Shown here one piece after another: positions 1-6,840 of a stretch of 6,840 nucleotides of DNA. This DNA comes from Betaproteobacteria bacterium (GTDB taxonomy: Bacteria; Desulfobacterota; Desulfovibrionia; Desulfovibrionales; Desulfovibrionaceae), in the NCBI GenBank assembly GCA_009778295.1, contig WRKB01000249.1, positions 1 to 6,840 of the forward strand, given 5' to 3'. Positions within the stretch are counted from its first letter, which is position 1. Each line of letters begins with the position of its first letter. A program made the translations under genes and the position numbers. The notes beneath the pieces are model-generated. The model was given only the letters and a program-made list of their open reading frames with translations. It did no database searches and had not been told where the DNA came from.

Positions 1-199
1 TCAGACCCGCCCCGGCCAGCACGCCGCTGGCGAAGAGCAGGGAATCGCCCGGTAAAAAAGGCGTGACGACAAGGCCGGTTTCGCAAAAGACGATGCAGAA
101 GAGAATGGCGTAGATCCATGTCCCGTAACTGGACGCCAGTTCGAACAGATGCCGATCGATGTGCAGAACGAAGGAAAGACAATAACTGACAAGTTCCAT
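1..199 (-). CDS. dedA: DedA-family membrane protein, N-terminal part only
   Basis: Only the first 66 codons are inside the window; the gene runs off the left edge. The frame begins [20 protein letters not shown], with a hydrophobic stretch and then the DedA signature [17 protein letters not shown] at residues 40-56. This is very close to the N-terminus of E. coli DedA as I remember it. The conserved acidic residues of the family are present as E40 and D52. DedA proteins are inner-membrane proteins related to the VTT/SNARE-associated group, implicated in lipid carrier or phospholipid recycling and proton-motive-force homeostasis; the substrate here is unknown. The ATG at 199-197 is preceded by GGAGG (13 nt away) and GGAAG (3 nt away). 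The gene lies 44 bp after the DUF62 stop and is probably cotranscribed. A longer overlapping frame at 1-225 is a shadow. Confidence 0.88.
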   Translation of the reverse strand, partial: MELVSYCLSFVLHIDRHLFELASSYGTWIYAILFCIVFCETGLVVTPFLPGDSLLFASGVLAGAGL

Positions 200-243
200 G
201 CGCTTCCGTGTTCCTCCGGCAGCATTGCCGCCTGGGTACTCCG

Positions 244-1044
244 TTACAGTCGGAGATGAAGAGTATGCCCCGGTCGGAGTCCAAGCAATTTTGCGGCGGA
301 AGCGCGGTTGCAGGCCAGTTCCAGGTAGCCCTGGCTGCCGGGGATGATGCCCACGGCATTCTGGGGCATTTGTGCATAGCAGGAATAGAGGGAAACATCC
401 ATATGGTATTGCTGAAGATGGGGTTTTTGCGCCTCAAGCGGCTCATTCCATTCTTCCGCATTCAGATTCAGCACCACATTGCCGAAGCTGTCCACATGCA
501 GCACTGTGGCCTTGACGCCGTCTTCCGTACGTACCGGTTCACTCCAGGCGGACGAGCGCAGCTCGGCCATGGCCACCGGATCGCCGAAAGCGTGGATATC
601 TTCGCCCAGCGCCAGCCTGGCGCCCAGAGGCGCAAGAATGTCCCTGCCGTGAAAGGTCTTGCTGAGCGCGGGCAGACCCAGATCCCGGCGTACACGCTGC
701 GGATCAATGCTGACCAGCCCGTCCCAGATGTAATTTTTTGCGACAAGTGACAGAAAACCATTGTTCGGGGCAAGGCAGACACGTTCTCCGGAGTGCAGGC
801 AAAGCAGCGTGCGTTCAGAGCCGACGCCGGGATCGACGACGATCAGGCAGATGGGCAGCGGCGCGTAGTAGGGCAGGCTGCTGACCAGAAAAAATGCGCC
901 TGTGCGTACATCATGCCGGGGTACGGAATGAGAAAGATCCAGCACCCTGACATCCGGAGCTAGGCTGTGGAGTACCCCGCGGATTTGGCCAACGTACGGG
1001 TCGTTGAGGCCCAGGTCGGTCAAAAGTACGATGTACGGGTTCAC
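244..1044 (-). CDS. SAM hydroxide adenosyltransferase (DUF62 family)
   Basis: A 266-residue protein of the DUF62/SAM hydrolase family, which splits S-adenosylmethionine with water into adenosine and methionine in the cytoplasm. The N-terminus ([18 protein letters not shown]) is the family opening. The catalytic Asp-Arg-His set known from the archaeal PH0463 enzyme can be placed at D71 and R78 in [10 protein letters not shown] and H132 in FHGRD. The C-terminal domain has DSFGNVVLN (185-193) and GSQGYLELA (236-244), both typical. Length is normal. The start is GTG at 1044, whose GTGA overlaps the TGA stop of rex, implying translational coupling. The family assignment is secure. The physiological role, perhaps trimming SAM pools, is not established, and the link to rex is by operon position only. 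Confidence 0.92.
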   Translation of the reverse strand: MNPYIVLLTDLGLNDPYVGQIRGVLHSLAPDVRVLDLSHSVPRHDVRTGAFFLVSSLPYYAPLPICLIVVDPGVGSERTLLCLHSGERVCLAPNNGFLSLVAKNYIWDGLVSIDPQRVRRDLGLPALSKTFHGRDILAPLGARLALGEDIHAFGDPVAMAELRSSAWSEPVRTEDGVKATVLHVDSFGNVVLNLNAEEWNEPLEAQKPHLQQYHMDVSLYSCYAQMPQNAVGIIPGSQGYLELACNRASAAKLLGLRPGHTLHLRL

Positions 1045-1679
1045 AGGTGGCGTTCTCCCAAACTCAGATTCAAGGAAAGGGTATACAGAGAGTGGAAAAA
1101 GTCGACATATTCCACATGTACGCCCTCCGGAACACGCAGGCGGGCGGGGGTGTAGTTGAGTATCGCGCGCACTCCGGCGTCGATCAGGTGCTGCGTCGCG
1201 CGTTGTGTGCGTTCCGGCGGAGTGGTGAGAATGCCGATTTCTATGCCGAGTTCCCGTACCTTCTCGTTCAGGCGTTTGGTGCAGATGATTTCGGTACCTT
1301 GCACAATTTCGCCTATTTTAAAAGGGTCGCAATCAAAAGCGGCGACCACATGGAAATTACGTTGTTTGAACTCGGGATGGTTCAGGAGCGCCCGCCCCAG
1401 ATTGCCGATGCCAACCAGGGCCACGTTCCACTGCCTGTGTATGCCGAGAGCAAGGGAGATGCTCTCGAGAAGCTTTGCGATATTATAGCCGACTCCGCGC
1501 ACGCCGAATTCGCCGAAGTAGGAGAGGTCTTTGCGTACTTGTGAGGCGTTGACGTCGCAGGCTTTGGCCAAAGGTTCGGAGGACACGACTTCTATGCCTT
1601 CCCTGGCCATGCTTTCCAGTTCTTGGATGTACATGGAAAGGCGCCCGATAGTCACCCTGGGGATATGCCCATGTTTCAT
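1041..1679 (-). CDS. rex: Redox-sensing transcriptional repressor Rex
   Basis: A 212-residue protein with the full Rex architecture. The N-terminal winged helix (about 1-80) contains the recognition segment NASQVRKDLSYFGEFG (44-59). The Rossmann domain begins near 85 with GIGNLG (90-95), binds NADH/NAD+, and has FDCDP (115-119) at the end of its second strand. The C-terminal helix (about 190-205) matches the domain-swap helix of Rex dimers. Rex represses energy genes at low NADH/NAD+ and leaves DNA when NADH binds. In Desulfovibrio vulgaris the homologous gene is known to repress sulfate adenylyltransferase (established knowledge). The ATG at 1679 gives the usual start (IPRVTIGRL follows), but no Shine-Dalgarno precedes it. 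A terminator-like hairpin ends about 20 nt upstream. Its stop overlaps the next gene's start. Confidence 0.96.
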   Translation of the reverse strand: MKHGHIPRVTIGRLSMYIQELESMAREGIEVVSSEPLAKACDVNASQVRKDLSYFGEFGVRGVGYNIAKLLESISLALGIHRQWNVALVGIGNLGRALLNHPEFKQRNFHVVAAFDCDPFKIGEIVQGTEIICTKRLNEKVRELGIEIGILTTPPERTQRATQHLIDAGVRAILNYTPARLRVPEGVHVEYVDFFHSLYTLSLNLSLGERHL

Positions 1680-1697
1680 ATGGTTATGCTGGGTAAT

Positions 1698-1726
1698 AAA
1701 AGGAGGGGAGCCTGCGCCCCCCTCTT
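1698..1726 (-). terminator. Terminator-like hairpin between atpE and rex
   Basis: Read on the minus strand, a GC-rich stem pairs GAGGGG with CCCCTC plus GC/GC across one mismatch, around a 4-nt GCAG loop (arms 1703-1711 and 1716-1724). It is followed at once by CTTTTATT. The T-rich tail appears only on the minus strand, so the signal is directional and fits the end of the atp transcript. It stops only about 20 nt before the rex start codon, so it may instead act as an attenuator in a rex leader. Confidence 0.62.
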
Positions 1727-1825
1727 AAAGAAAAGATACAGTCCGATGCGGAAGTTGGGCAGTATTTGAAAATCCCCAAAAGCTCCGCAGGGATTTGCCT
1801 GTGAATTCTTGCCGCGAGCTTGTCA

Positions 1826-1860
1826 CGGGCTGCTCTGCCCGCCGCCAAGCGTCAAACGCT
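1826..1860 (-). other. Two small hairpins just after the atpE stop codon
   Basis: Two short perfect inverted repeats follow the atpE stop directly: AGCGT/ACGCT with a 3-nt loop (1848-1860) and CGGGC/GCCCG with a 6-nt loop (1826-1841). Neither has a T-tract, so they are not intrinsic terminators by themselves. They could protect the 3' end of atpE mRNA. The short stems make chance occurrence quite possible. Confidence 0.3.
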
Positions 1861-2959
<1,099 letters not shown>

Positions 2960-2960
2960 A

Positions 2961-3401
2961 TCAGGCCTCCTTTTGTCGATTGCGCTGTTCGGCAAGCCAC
3001 GCAAGGGAAGTGGCCGCCAAAAGCCCCATGGCTCCTGTTATGCCGGCTGTGATAGCCCAAACAGACGCCTCAAGCCATACCAAAATTCCGTACAGGAACA
3101 GGGCCGAAAGCGCAAGCCGAAGATTGGAGCGCACCAGCAGGCCTATGAGCAGTGTCTGTGAATAGGCCGACAGGGAAAGCCCCTGGATAAAGCGCGCCAG
3201 TCCGTAAAAGTTCCAGGCAATCAGCGAGGCCCCCGCCGCAAACCACAAAAGCCAGGATGTCAGCGGCAGAAGACAGATACCAAGGAGCAGCAGCGGCACG
3301 GAAAAAAGCAATTCGTTACGCATGACAAGCCGCACTTCCGGGCGGTGGAAGCCCCGCTGCCAGAGCAGTGCGTCAAGCCGGTGGGTCAATGCCTTGAACA
3401 C
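2961..3401 (-). CDS. atpI: ATP synthase subunit I (AtpI family) membrane protein
   Basis: A small membrane protein directly upstream of atpB, the usual place of the ATP synthase subunit I family (PF03899 type), thought to assist c-ring assembly. From the GTG at 3401 it has 146 residues. Four hydrophobic helices are visible at about 30-50, 51-72, 93-112 and 113-137, after a basic N-terminus and before a charged tail (EQRNRQKEA). Sequence conservation in this family is low, so the call rests on topology, length and position. The start is uncertain. ATGs at 3443 and 3437 would overlap the previous gene by 65-71 nt, GTG at 3401 overlaps by 29 nt, and an ATG at 3323 would remove the overlap. None has a strong Shine-Dalgarno. 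The stop lies one base before the atpB start, implying coupled translation. Confidence 0.78.
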   Translation of the reverse strand: MFKALTHRLDALLWQRGFHRPEVRLVMRNELLFSVPLLLLGICLLPLTSWLLWFAAGASLIAWNFYGLARFIQGLSLSAYSQTLLIGLLVRSNLRLALSALFLYGILVWLEASVWAITAGITGAMGLLAATSLAWLAEQRNRQKEA

Positions 3402-3642
3402 GTGATTCCCGCGTCTCCCCGGTAATCTTCCGGGCATCTTCATACACCAGCCTGAAACCGCTGATAATCCCGAGGAGGAAGAAGACAGCCTTCATCCAAG
3501 GATCCGTGCCAAGCCAGTCATCAAGAAAATACCCGATACCGAAACCTACCGCCGGCCCTGAAACCAGATGCAGACCCATTGTGCCCGCGCCAGCCAGGAT
3601 GCCCACGCTTTTCTTCATGCCTTCCGGGCGGGAAATCTTCAT
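3373..3642 (-). CDS. atpZ: AtpZ/AtpI-type F0 accessory protein
   Basis: An 89-residue protein heading the atp cluster. It has a glycine-rich first membrane helix, GPAVGFGIGYFLDDWLG (about 39-55), and a second helix, AVFFLLGIISGFRLVY. The G-rich helix ending in LDDWLGT and the closing GFR are hallmarks of the short AtpZ family (PF09527, often called ATPase gene 1 or the AtpI-like putative F0F1 subunit). Members assist ATP synthase assembly or ion supply; the exact role is not settled. The ATG at 3642 follows AGGGGAG with a 7-nt spacer, which is why it is preferred over an in-frame start at 3672. It overlaps the next gene. Naming varies between atpZ and atpI in databases. Confidence 0.85.
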   Translation of the reverse strand: MKISRPEGMKKSVGILAGAGTMGLHLVSGPAVGFGIGYFLDDWLGTDPWMKAVFFLLGIISGFRLVYEDARKITGETRESRVQGIDPPA

Positions 3643-3718
3643 TTTTTGGCTCCCCTGCCCGCCCCATGGCATTATTTTCTGGATGCTCCGTTCGGCGTTG
3701 AGGCGGCTCCTCCAGAGC

Positions 3719-3757
3719 AGTGTACCTTTGAAAATATCACATTGATCAAGTGTACAA
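3719..3757 (-). promoter_or_regulatory. Possible promoter of the atp cluster
   Basis: On the minus strand there are two overlapping weak options. One is TTGATC with TACACT, 19-nt spacer. The other is TTGTAC with the extended -10 TGATATTTT, 15-nt spacer. Both lie 75-115 bp upstream of atpZ in the most AT-rich part of the gap. Spacers are off the optimum of 17, so this is a tentative placement. Confidence 0.27.
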
Positions 3758-3822
3758 TGCTTTCAATGCCATGTGGGACTTGTTCAGGAGTACCACAGCG
3801 CGGCTGCTGCGTCAATCCGCCG

Positions 3823-3838
3823 TGTGAAAAAAAACACA
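3823..3838. promoter_or_regulatory. Rex-operator-like palindrome
   Basis: The sequence TGTGAAAAAAAACACA has the TGTG-N8-CACA geometry of the Rex operator (consensus about TTGTGAAATATTTCACAA). Its left side TGTGAAA fits fully, but the right half-site has AAA where TTT is expected, and the outermost bases do not match. It lies about 180 bp upstream of atpZ and near the rightward promoter. A chance A-rich palindrome cannot be excluded. Confidence 0.3.
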
Positions 3839-3876
3839 GGAGCTTGCCGGACGGGGGGCTATAAGGTAACATGCCA

Positions 3877-3904
3877 TAAAGAAAAAAGACGAAGGTGCCG
3901 ATAC
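3877..3904 (+). promoter_or_regulatory. Sigma-28 (FliA)-like promoter
   Basis: TAAAGAAA, 12 nt, then GCCGATAC. This resembles the flagellar sigma-28 consensus TAAAGTTT-N11-GCCGATAA: the -10 element matches 7 of 8 positions and TAAAG matches fully, with a spacer one base longer. It would start transcription near 3911, ahead of the unknown gene and flgM. A flagellar late-class promoter here fits the presence of flgM, the antagonist of this same sigma factor. Confidence 0.5.
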
Positions 3905-3988
3905 GATTGTCAGGCGATTCCCGCGCGCCGTGCTGGTCGGGAGATGGGTATCTCCGGATTTTGCGTGGTATATCGGGAGTCTTTTGTC

Positions 3989-3993
3989 GGAGG
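3989..3993 (+). promoter_or_regulatory. Ribosome binding site favouring the GTG start at 3999
   Basis: GGAGG stands 5 nt before GTG 3999, the only good Shine-Dalgarno near the beginning of this reading frame. The alternative GTG at 3930 has none. This is the reason for the shorter start chosen for the downstream protein. Confidence 0.6.
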
Positions 3994-3998
3994 GGGTC

Positions 3999-4415
3999 GT
4001 GACGAACGCGTCCATTCATGTGCGTACCATGCTGCGCCGGTACGAGCGTCAATTACTTAACGCACGCAGGCTGGCGCGGTACCGCATGGCTCTGCGCCTG
4101 GCCCAGGGGGATGCGGCTCCCCCGGAACCCGAGGAAATACGCCGCCGCCGTATGGTGGAGAAGGTGGCCAGGGAATTGTATGAACACTTGCTTTTTACCG
4201 GGAGCGAAAATCCTGTTGCCGAGGGCATCCGCGAGGAGCTTTCCGTGAGTGCCGGAGCGCACTTGCATTTCCGGTATACTCCAGGCGAAGCTGCCCTGCA
4301 GCTTATCCGCGAAGGAAGTTCAGGACCGGAGAAAGTCAGCCAGCATGAAAAGGCGCGGCTCCTGGATAAGCTCTGGCATATTACCTTGGCCAAAGTTGAT
4401 GAAACCATGCTGTGA
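3999..4415 (+). CDS. Unrecognised basic protein upstream of flgM
   Basis: I do not recognise a family. From GTG 3999 it is 138 residues, starting MTNASIHVRTMLRRYERQLL; from GTG 3930 it would be 161. No signal peptide, membrane helix or metal motif is visible. The N-terminal third is strongly basic and probably helical (RRYERQLLNARRLARYRMALRLA), followed by PPEPEEIRRRRMVEKVARELYEH, then a middle segment with alternating hydrophobics and a helical C-terminus ending VDETML. Soluble, helical, cytoplasmic and possibly nucleic-acid- or partner-binding is all that can be said. It lies 102 bp before flgM on the same strand and behind a sigma-28-like promoter, so a flagellar or motility role is a reasonable inference. 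Coding seems real: the frame is long and composition is protein-like, with a good ribosome binding site. Confidence 0.72.
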   Translation: MTNASIHVRTMLRRYERQLLNARRLARYRMALRLAQGDAAPPEPEEIRRRRMVEKVARELYEHLLFTGSENPVAEGIREELSVSAGAHLHFRYTPGEAALQLIREGSSGPEKVSQHEKARLLDKLWHITLAKVDETML

Positions 4416-4435
4416 CGGGGATGTGCAGCAGAATT

Positions 4436-4452
4436 TTGGCATATAATTTGCA
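4436..4452 (+). promoter_or_regulatory. Sigma-54 (RpoN) promoter of flgM
   Basis: TTGGCATATAATTTGCA matches the -24/-12 consensus (TGGCAC-N5-TTGC): GG at 4438-4439 and GC at 4450-4451 are separated by exactly 10 bp, with TGGCA and TTTGCA intact. Transcription should start near 4463, giving a leader of about 55 nt before flgM. Sigma-54 control of mid-class flagellar genes by an activator of the FlrC/FleR kind is established in other bacteria. Confidence 0.7.
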
Positions 4453-4505
4453 TATTTCAACGGGCGCTTGGCGCGTTGACGGATGGACAGGCTACCCGAG
4501 CCAGC

Positions 4506-4510
4506 GGAGG
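4506..4510 (+). promoter_or_regulatory. Ribosome binding site of flgM
   Basis: GGAGG, 7 nt before the ATG at 4518. It fixes the flgM start and excludes an upstream in-frame TTG at 4476. Confidence 0.8.
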
Positions 4511-4517
4511 AAGCTTT

Positions 4518-4838
4518 ATGGATATCAAGGGATTGAACACGCAGACACTCAACGGTTACCGTCCTCAGGCGGAACGTACGGAAGACGCGGCGGCAGCCAA
4601 ATTGGCAAAATCCAAAATTGCGCACTCGGGCGGCGAGAGCGATACCCTGCGGCTTTCGCACGAAGCCAGGCTGCGCACCACGGCCCGCAGCACCGCCATG
4701 CAGGCGGACGATGTACGTCAGGAACGCGTGGACGACCTGAAAAAGCAGGTCGCGGACGGGACATATCAAGTCGATACTACAAAGACAGCCACAAAGCTCT
4801 TGCAGGAGGAGTCGGATATTTTCCGCCCCGGAGCGTGA
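4518..4838 (+). CDS. flgM: Anti-sigma-28 factor FlgM
   Basis: A 106-residue protein with the FlgM layout. A disordered, Ala/Lys/Glu-rich N-terminal half has the MDIKGLN opening. The C-terminal half contains the LRLSHEARL segment (about 44-52) and the diagnostic DDVRQERVDDLKKQVADGTY (63-82) followed by QVDTTKTATKLLQEE, which is the sigma-28-binding region. FlgM holds FliA inactive until the hook-basal body is complete and then is exported through it, linking late flagellar gene expression to assembly. Length is typical. The start has GGAGG 7 nt upstream. The gene follows an unknown plus-strand protein and is preceded by a sigma-54 promoter match. No other flagellar genes are visible, and it converges with frdB, which ends 66 bp further on. 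Confidence 0.93.
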   Translation: MDIKGLNTQTLNGYRPQAERTEDAAAAKLAKSKIAHSGGESDTLRLSHEARLRTTARSTAMQADDVRQERVDDLKKQVADGTYQVDTTKTATKLLQEESDIFRPGA

Positions 4839-4904
4839 TCCTTTCGAGACGCTCCATTTGGCTCCGTCCGCCGGGAGGGGCATTGCGCCCAGCCTCCGCG
4901 CGCC
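4839..4904. other. Convergent flgM/frdB intergenic spacer
   Basis: These 66 bp separate two converging genes. An imperfect GC-rich inverted repeat (GGAGG-GGC / GCC-CCTCC, 4874-4897, with a bulge of three bases on one side) could form a hairpin in either transcript. No T-tract follows on either strand, so it does not qualify as an intrinsic terminator by sequence alone. Confidence 0.35.
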
Positions 4905-5684
4905 TTACTTTTCATGGCAGCATTTCTTGGTCAGCATCTTGCGCACGGCTTTGGGCACGATGCCTTTGACGGATTCTAGGGCCGCCATGCGACGCATGAT
5001 GCCGAGCTGATCCTGCAAGGGAATGCGCTTCGGGCAGACGTCTTCGCAGGCAAGCAGCCCCATACAGCCGAACACGCCGGCATCGTTGCCGATGACCTCG
5101 TAAAAATCCTCGGCGGTGCGTTCGTCGCGTGGGTCCATATAAAAACGCGCCAGACGGTTGATGGACGCCGCGCCTATGAAATCTTCGCGCATCAGGGCCG
5201 TTCCGCACGCGGCCACGCAGCAGCCGCACTCAATACAGCGGTCAAGCTCAAAAATTTCATTGGCCAGCGTATTGCTCATGCGCTCTTCCTCGGCCTTGGA
5301 TTCAAAGGTTTTGGAGGTGTGTATCCAGGAGCCGAGTTTTGCCCAGGTCTGACGGAACCACACTCCCGTATCCACGGAAAGATCGCCTACCAGCTTGAAA
5401 AACGGGAGTGGCTGGAGGATGATGTGATCGGGCAGCCCCTCGGTCTGGGTGTGACAGGCCAGCCCCGGACGGCCGTTGATGACCATGCCGCAGGAACCGC
5501 ATATGCCCGCCCGGCAGCAGAAGTCGAACTGCAGGGAAGGGTCCGAGGTCTCACGGATCTGTGTAAGGGCGATGAACAGGGTCATGCTTCGGGTTTCTTC
5601 CAGGTGAAAGTCCTGCATATGGGGCCGGGAATCGGGATCCAGCGGATTATAGCGAAATATTTCGATATGGAGTTTACGTCCCAT
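4905..5684 (-). CDS. frdB: Fumarate reductase iron-sulfur subunit
   Basis: A 259-residue protein that passes electrons from the membrane quinol site to the flavin of FrdA. All three cluster motifs are present. The [2Fe-2S] ligands are C57, C62, C65 and C77 in CCRAGICGSCGM...GLAC. The [4Fe-4S] ligands are C150, C153, C156 and C217. The [3Fe-4S] ligands are C160, C207 and C213. Spacing follows Wolinella succinogenes FrdB nearly residue for residue, including DRCIECGCCVAACG and REDFIGAA, so it is of the type that pairs with a diheme cytochrome b. The tail has an additional CC pair (KKCCHEK). The start follows the frdA stop by 2 nt, with AAGGGA inside the end of frdA as ribosome site. A succinate dehydrogenase assignment is possible, but the Wolinella resemblance favours fumarate reduction. 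Confidence 0.94.
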   Translation of the reverse strand: MGRKLHIEIFRYNPLDPDSRPHMQDFHLEETRSMTLFIALTQIRETSDPSLQFDFCCRAGICGSCGMVINGRPGLACHTQTEGLPDHIILQPLPFFKLVGDLSVDTGVWFRQTWAKLGSWIHTSKTFESKAEEERMSNTLANEIFELDRCIECGCCVAACGTALMREDFIGAASINRLARFYMDPRDERTAEDFYEVIGNDAGVFGCMGLLACEDVCPKRIPLQDQLGIMRRMAALESVKGIVPKAVRKMLTKKCCHEK

Positions 5685-5686
5685 GG

Positions 5687-6840
5687 CTAGATTCCCTTGC
5701 CTTCGCTGCCGAAGGGCTTGATTTTATTTTGCGGAATATCGGCGGAAATAATTTTGCCTCCGCCGTAGCCGCGCTCTCCCGGGGGTATCTCAAACCAGGG
5801 CGAAACTTCTTCATAGGTCAACACGGGCAGACTTTCTCCTTCCTTCCAGGTTGCCAGGGTACGGTTGAGCCAGTCGCGGTCATTGCGTTCAGGGAAGTCC
5901 TCACGGGCGTGCGCGCCACGGCTTTCCGTCCGTTGAAGCGCGCCGTAGGCGGTACACAGAGCCAGTTTGATCATGCCGGGAACACGCAGGGCCATGGAAA
6001 GTTCCGGCGAGAATCCCACGTTTCCAGCTTGCAAGCCGACGTGTTCCGAGCGCTCGAGAAGCTTTTGCAGTTTTTCCACGCCTTCGGCGAGGTCCCTGCC
6101 ATTGCGGAAGATGCCCACATGATCCATCATGACGTCCTGCATCGCATCACGCAGAACGAAGCAGTTTTCGTTGCCCTTGCTGCGCGAAACGAGGGCGTCT
6201 ATTCGTCCTTGGACCTTGGCTGCCGCCTCTTTTAACGCTTGGCTGGAGAAGAAGGATGTCGTCTCGCCTTGCAGGAATTCCACTATCTTCCGGCCGACAA
6301 CGCTGCCCGCGACAACGGTCTCCGCAAGCGAGTTTCCGCCGAGGCGGTTGAAGCCGTGCATATCCCAGCAGGACGCTTCCCCCGCGCTGAACAGGCCGGA
6401 AAGGCCGTAGGCCGCGCCGTCCTTGTTCGTGCGTACGCCGCCCATGGAATAGTGGTGGGTGGGGCGCACGGGAATAAGCTGGTGGAGGGGATTCACCCCC
6501 AGAAAATTGTTGCAGATGTCGTACACTTCCCGCAGGTTTGTGGTGATGTGCTTTTCGCCGAGATGGCGGATGTCAAGCCAGAGGTGATCACCATACGGGG
6601 ATTTCACACCCAGGCCTTTGCGCATATGTTCGGTCATGCGGCGGGAAACCACGTCGCGCGAGGCCAGTTCGGCTTTTTCCGGCTCATAATCGGGCATGAA
6701 GCGGTATTCGTTGACATCCAGCAGGGTACCGCCATCGCCGCGGCAGCCTTCGGTCACCAGGATGTCCGTCGGCACGGTGCCGGTGGGATGAAACTGGATG
6801 GCCTCCATATTGCCCATCGGCACAATGCCTGTCTCCAGGG
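5687..6840 (-). CDS. frdA: Fumarate reductase flavoprotein subunit, C-terminal part
   Basis: The last 383 codons are present; the N-terminus, with the FAD-binding GxGxxG and the histidine that covalently binds FAD, lies beyond the right edge. The frame is open to the edge (it reads LETGIVPMGNMEAIQFHPTG at the boundary), so the GTG at 6823 is not the true start. Active-site residues known from Wolinella succinogenes line up: H257 as HPTG, T269/E270 as TEGCRGDGG, R301 as SRDVVSR, H369 as RPTHHYSMGG and R404 as GFNRLGGNS. This subunit reduces fumarate to succinate on the cytoplasmic or periplasmic face, depending on type; the Wolinella match favours the cytoplasm. The order frdA-frdB and near-contact of the genes imply an operon. 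A cytochrome b gene (frdC) is expected upstream but lies outside the window. Confidence 0.95.
   Translation of the reverse strand, partial: LETGIVPMGNMEAIQFHPTGTVPTDILVTEGCRGDGGTLLDVNEYRFMPDYEPEKAELASRDVVSRRMTEHMRKGLGVKSPYGDHLWLDIRHLGEKHITTNLREVYDICNNFLGVNPLHQLIPVRPTHHYSMGGVRTNKDGAAYGLSGLFSAGEASCWDMHGFNRLGGNSLAETVVAGSVVGRKIVEFLQGETTSFFSSQALKEAAAKVQGRIDALVSRSKGNENCFVLRDAMQDVMMDHVGIFRNGRDLAEGVEKLQKLLERSEHVGLQAGNVGFSPELSMALRVPGMIKLALCTAYGALQRTESRGAHAREDFPERNDRDWLNRTLATWKEGESLPVLTYEEVSPWFEIPPGERGYGGGKIISADIPQNKIKPFGSEGKGI

Larger units (their letters stand above)
3643..3998. other. Divergent intergenic region with regulatory sites, no gene
   Basis: About 350 bp separate the leftward atp cluster from the rightward flagellar pair. 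Short frames on both strands show no family resemblance and lack supported starts. The region contains a possible leftward promoter (3719-3757), repeats with the CATTG/CAATG core (3740-3769), a TGTG-A8-CACA palindrome (3823-3838) and a rightward sigma-28-like promoter (3877-3904). The plus-strand frame of the downstream gene remains open from 3870, so part of this region could be coding if that gene starts earlier (GTG at 3930). Confidence 0.6.

Noticed and set aside
1..225. Minus-strand frame starting at 225
   Set aside because: The DedA frame starting at 199 is in another register and gives a clear family signature, so this one is a shadow.
208..750. A 180-codon plus-strand frame
   Set aside because: It lies opposite the DUF62 gene, which has all catalytic motifs and a coupled start. 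No family resemblance.
1800..1805. TGTGAA half-site upstream of rex as a Rex autoregulatory operator
   Set aside because: There is no matching CACA half at the required spacing, so it is only half a site.
3871..3879. ATG with a good AAGG ribosome site at 3871
   Set aside because: It is followed by CCA and a stop codon at once; no single-base change after the second codon would join it to the downstream frame.
3672..4052. Minus-strand frame of 126 codons in the intergenic region
   Set aside because: No supported ribosome site or family match; it overlaps the sigma-28-like promoter and the unknown plus-strand gene.
4873..4897. Hairpin between flgM and frdB as a bidirectional terminator
   Set aside because: The stem is bulged and no T-tract follows on either strand.

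Overview
This window carries about ten genes from what looks like a sulfate-reducing deltaproteobacterium of the Desulfovibrionaceae. The basis is moderate GC content, separate F0 ATP synthase genes followed by rex instead of atpF, a Wolinella-type fumarate reductase, and a flagellar gene with sigma-54 and sigma-28 style promoters. The family assignment is inference from gene content and remembered gene order in Desulfovibrio; no database search was run.

Layout. Positions 1-3642 hold seven genes, all on the minus strand, read right to left: atpZ-like (3642-3373), atpI-like subunit I (about 3401-2961), atpB subunit a (2959-2258), atpE subunit c (2181-1861), the redox repressor rex (1679-1041), a SAM hydroxide adenosyltransferase of the DUF62 family (1044-244), and the first 66 codons of a DedA-family membrane protein (199-1, continuing off the left edge). 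The first four form a tight F0 cluster. A terminator-like hairpin lies between atpE and rex. rex and the DUF62 gene overlap by GTGA.

From 3643 to 3998 there is no convincing gene. This divergent intergenic region holds a possible promoter for the atp cluster, a TGTG-A8-CACA palindrome resembling a Rex operator, and a sigma-28-like promoter pointing right. On the plus strand follow an unrecognised basic protein (3999-4415) and flgM (4518-4838), the anti-sigma-28 factor. flgM has its own strong sigma-54 match just upstream.

On the minus strand at the right end, frdB (5684-4905) and the C-terminal part of frdA (6840-5687, running off the right edge) encode the iron-sulfur and flavoprotein subunits of a quinol:fumarate reductase. 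They converge on flgM.

How they fit together: the F0 genes, the NADH/NAD+-sensing Rex repressor and fumarate reductase are all parts of anaerobic energy metabolism. The central plus-strand pair belongs to flagellar control. Nothing here is clearly a new defence or mobile system. The most interesting items are the unknown protein paired with flgM behind a flagellar-type promoter, the hairpin just ahead of rex, and the putative Rex operator near the atp promoter.
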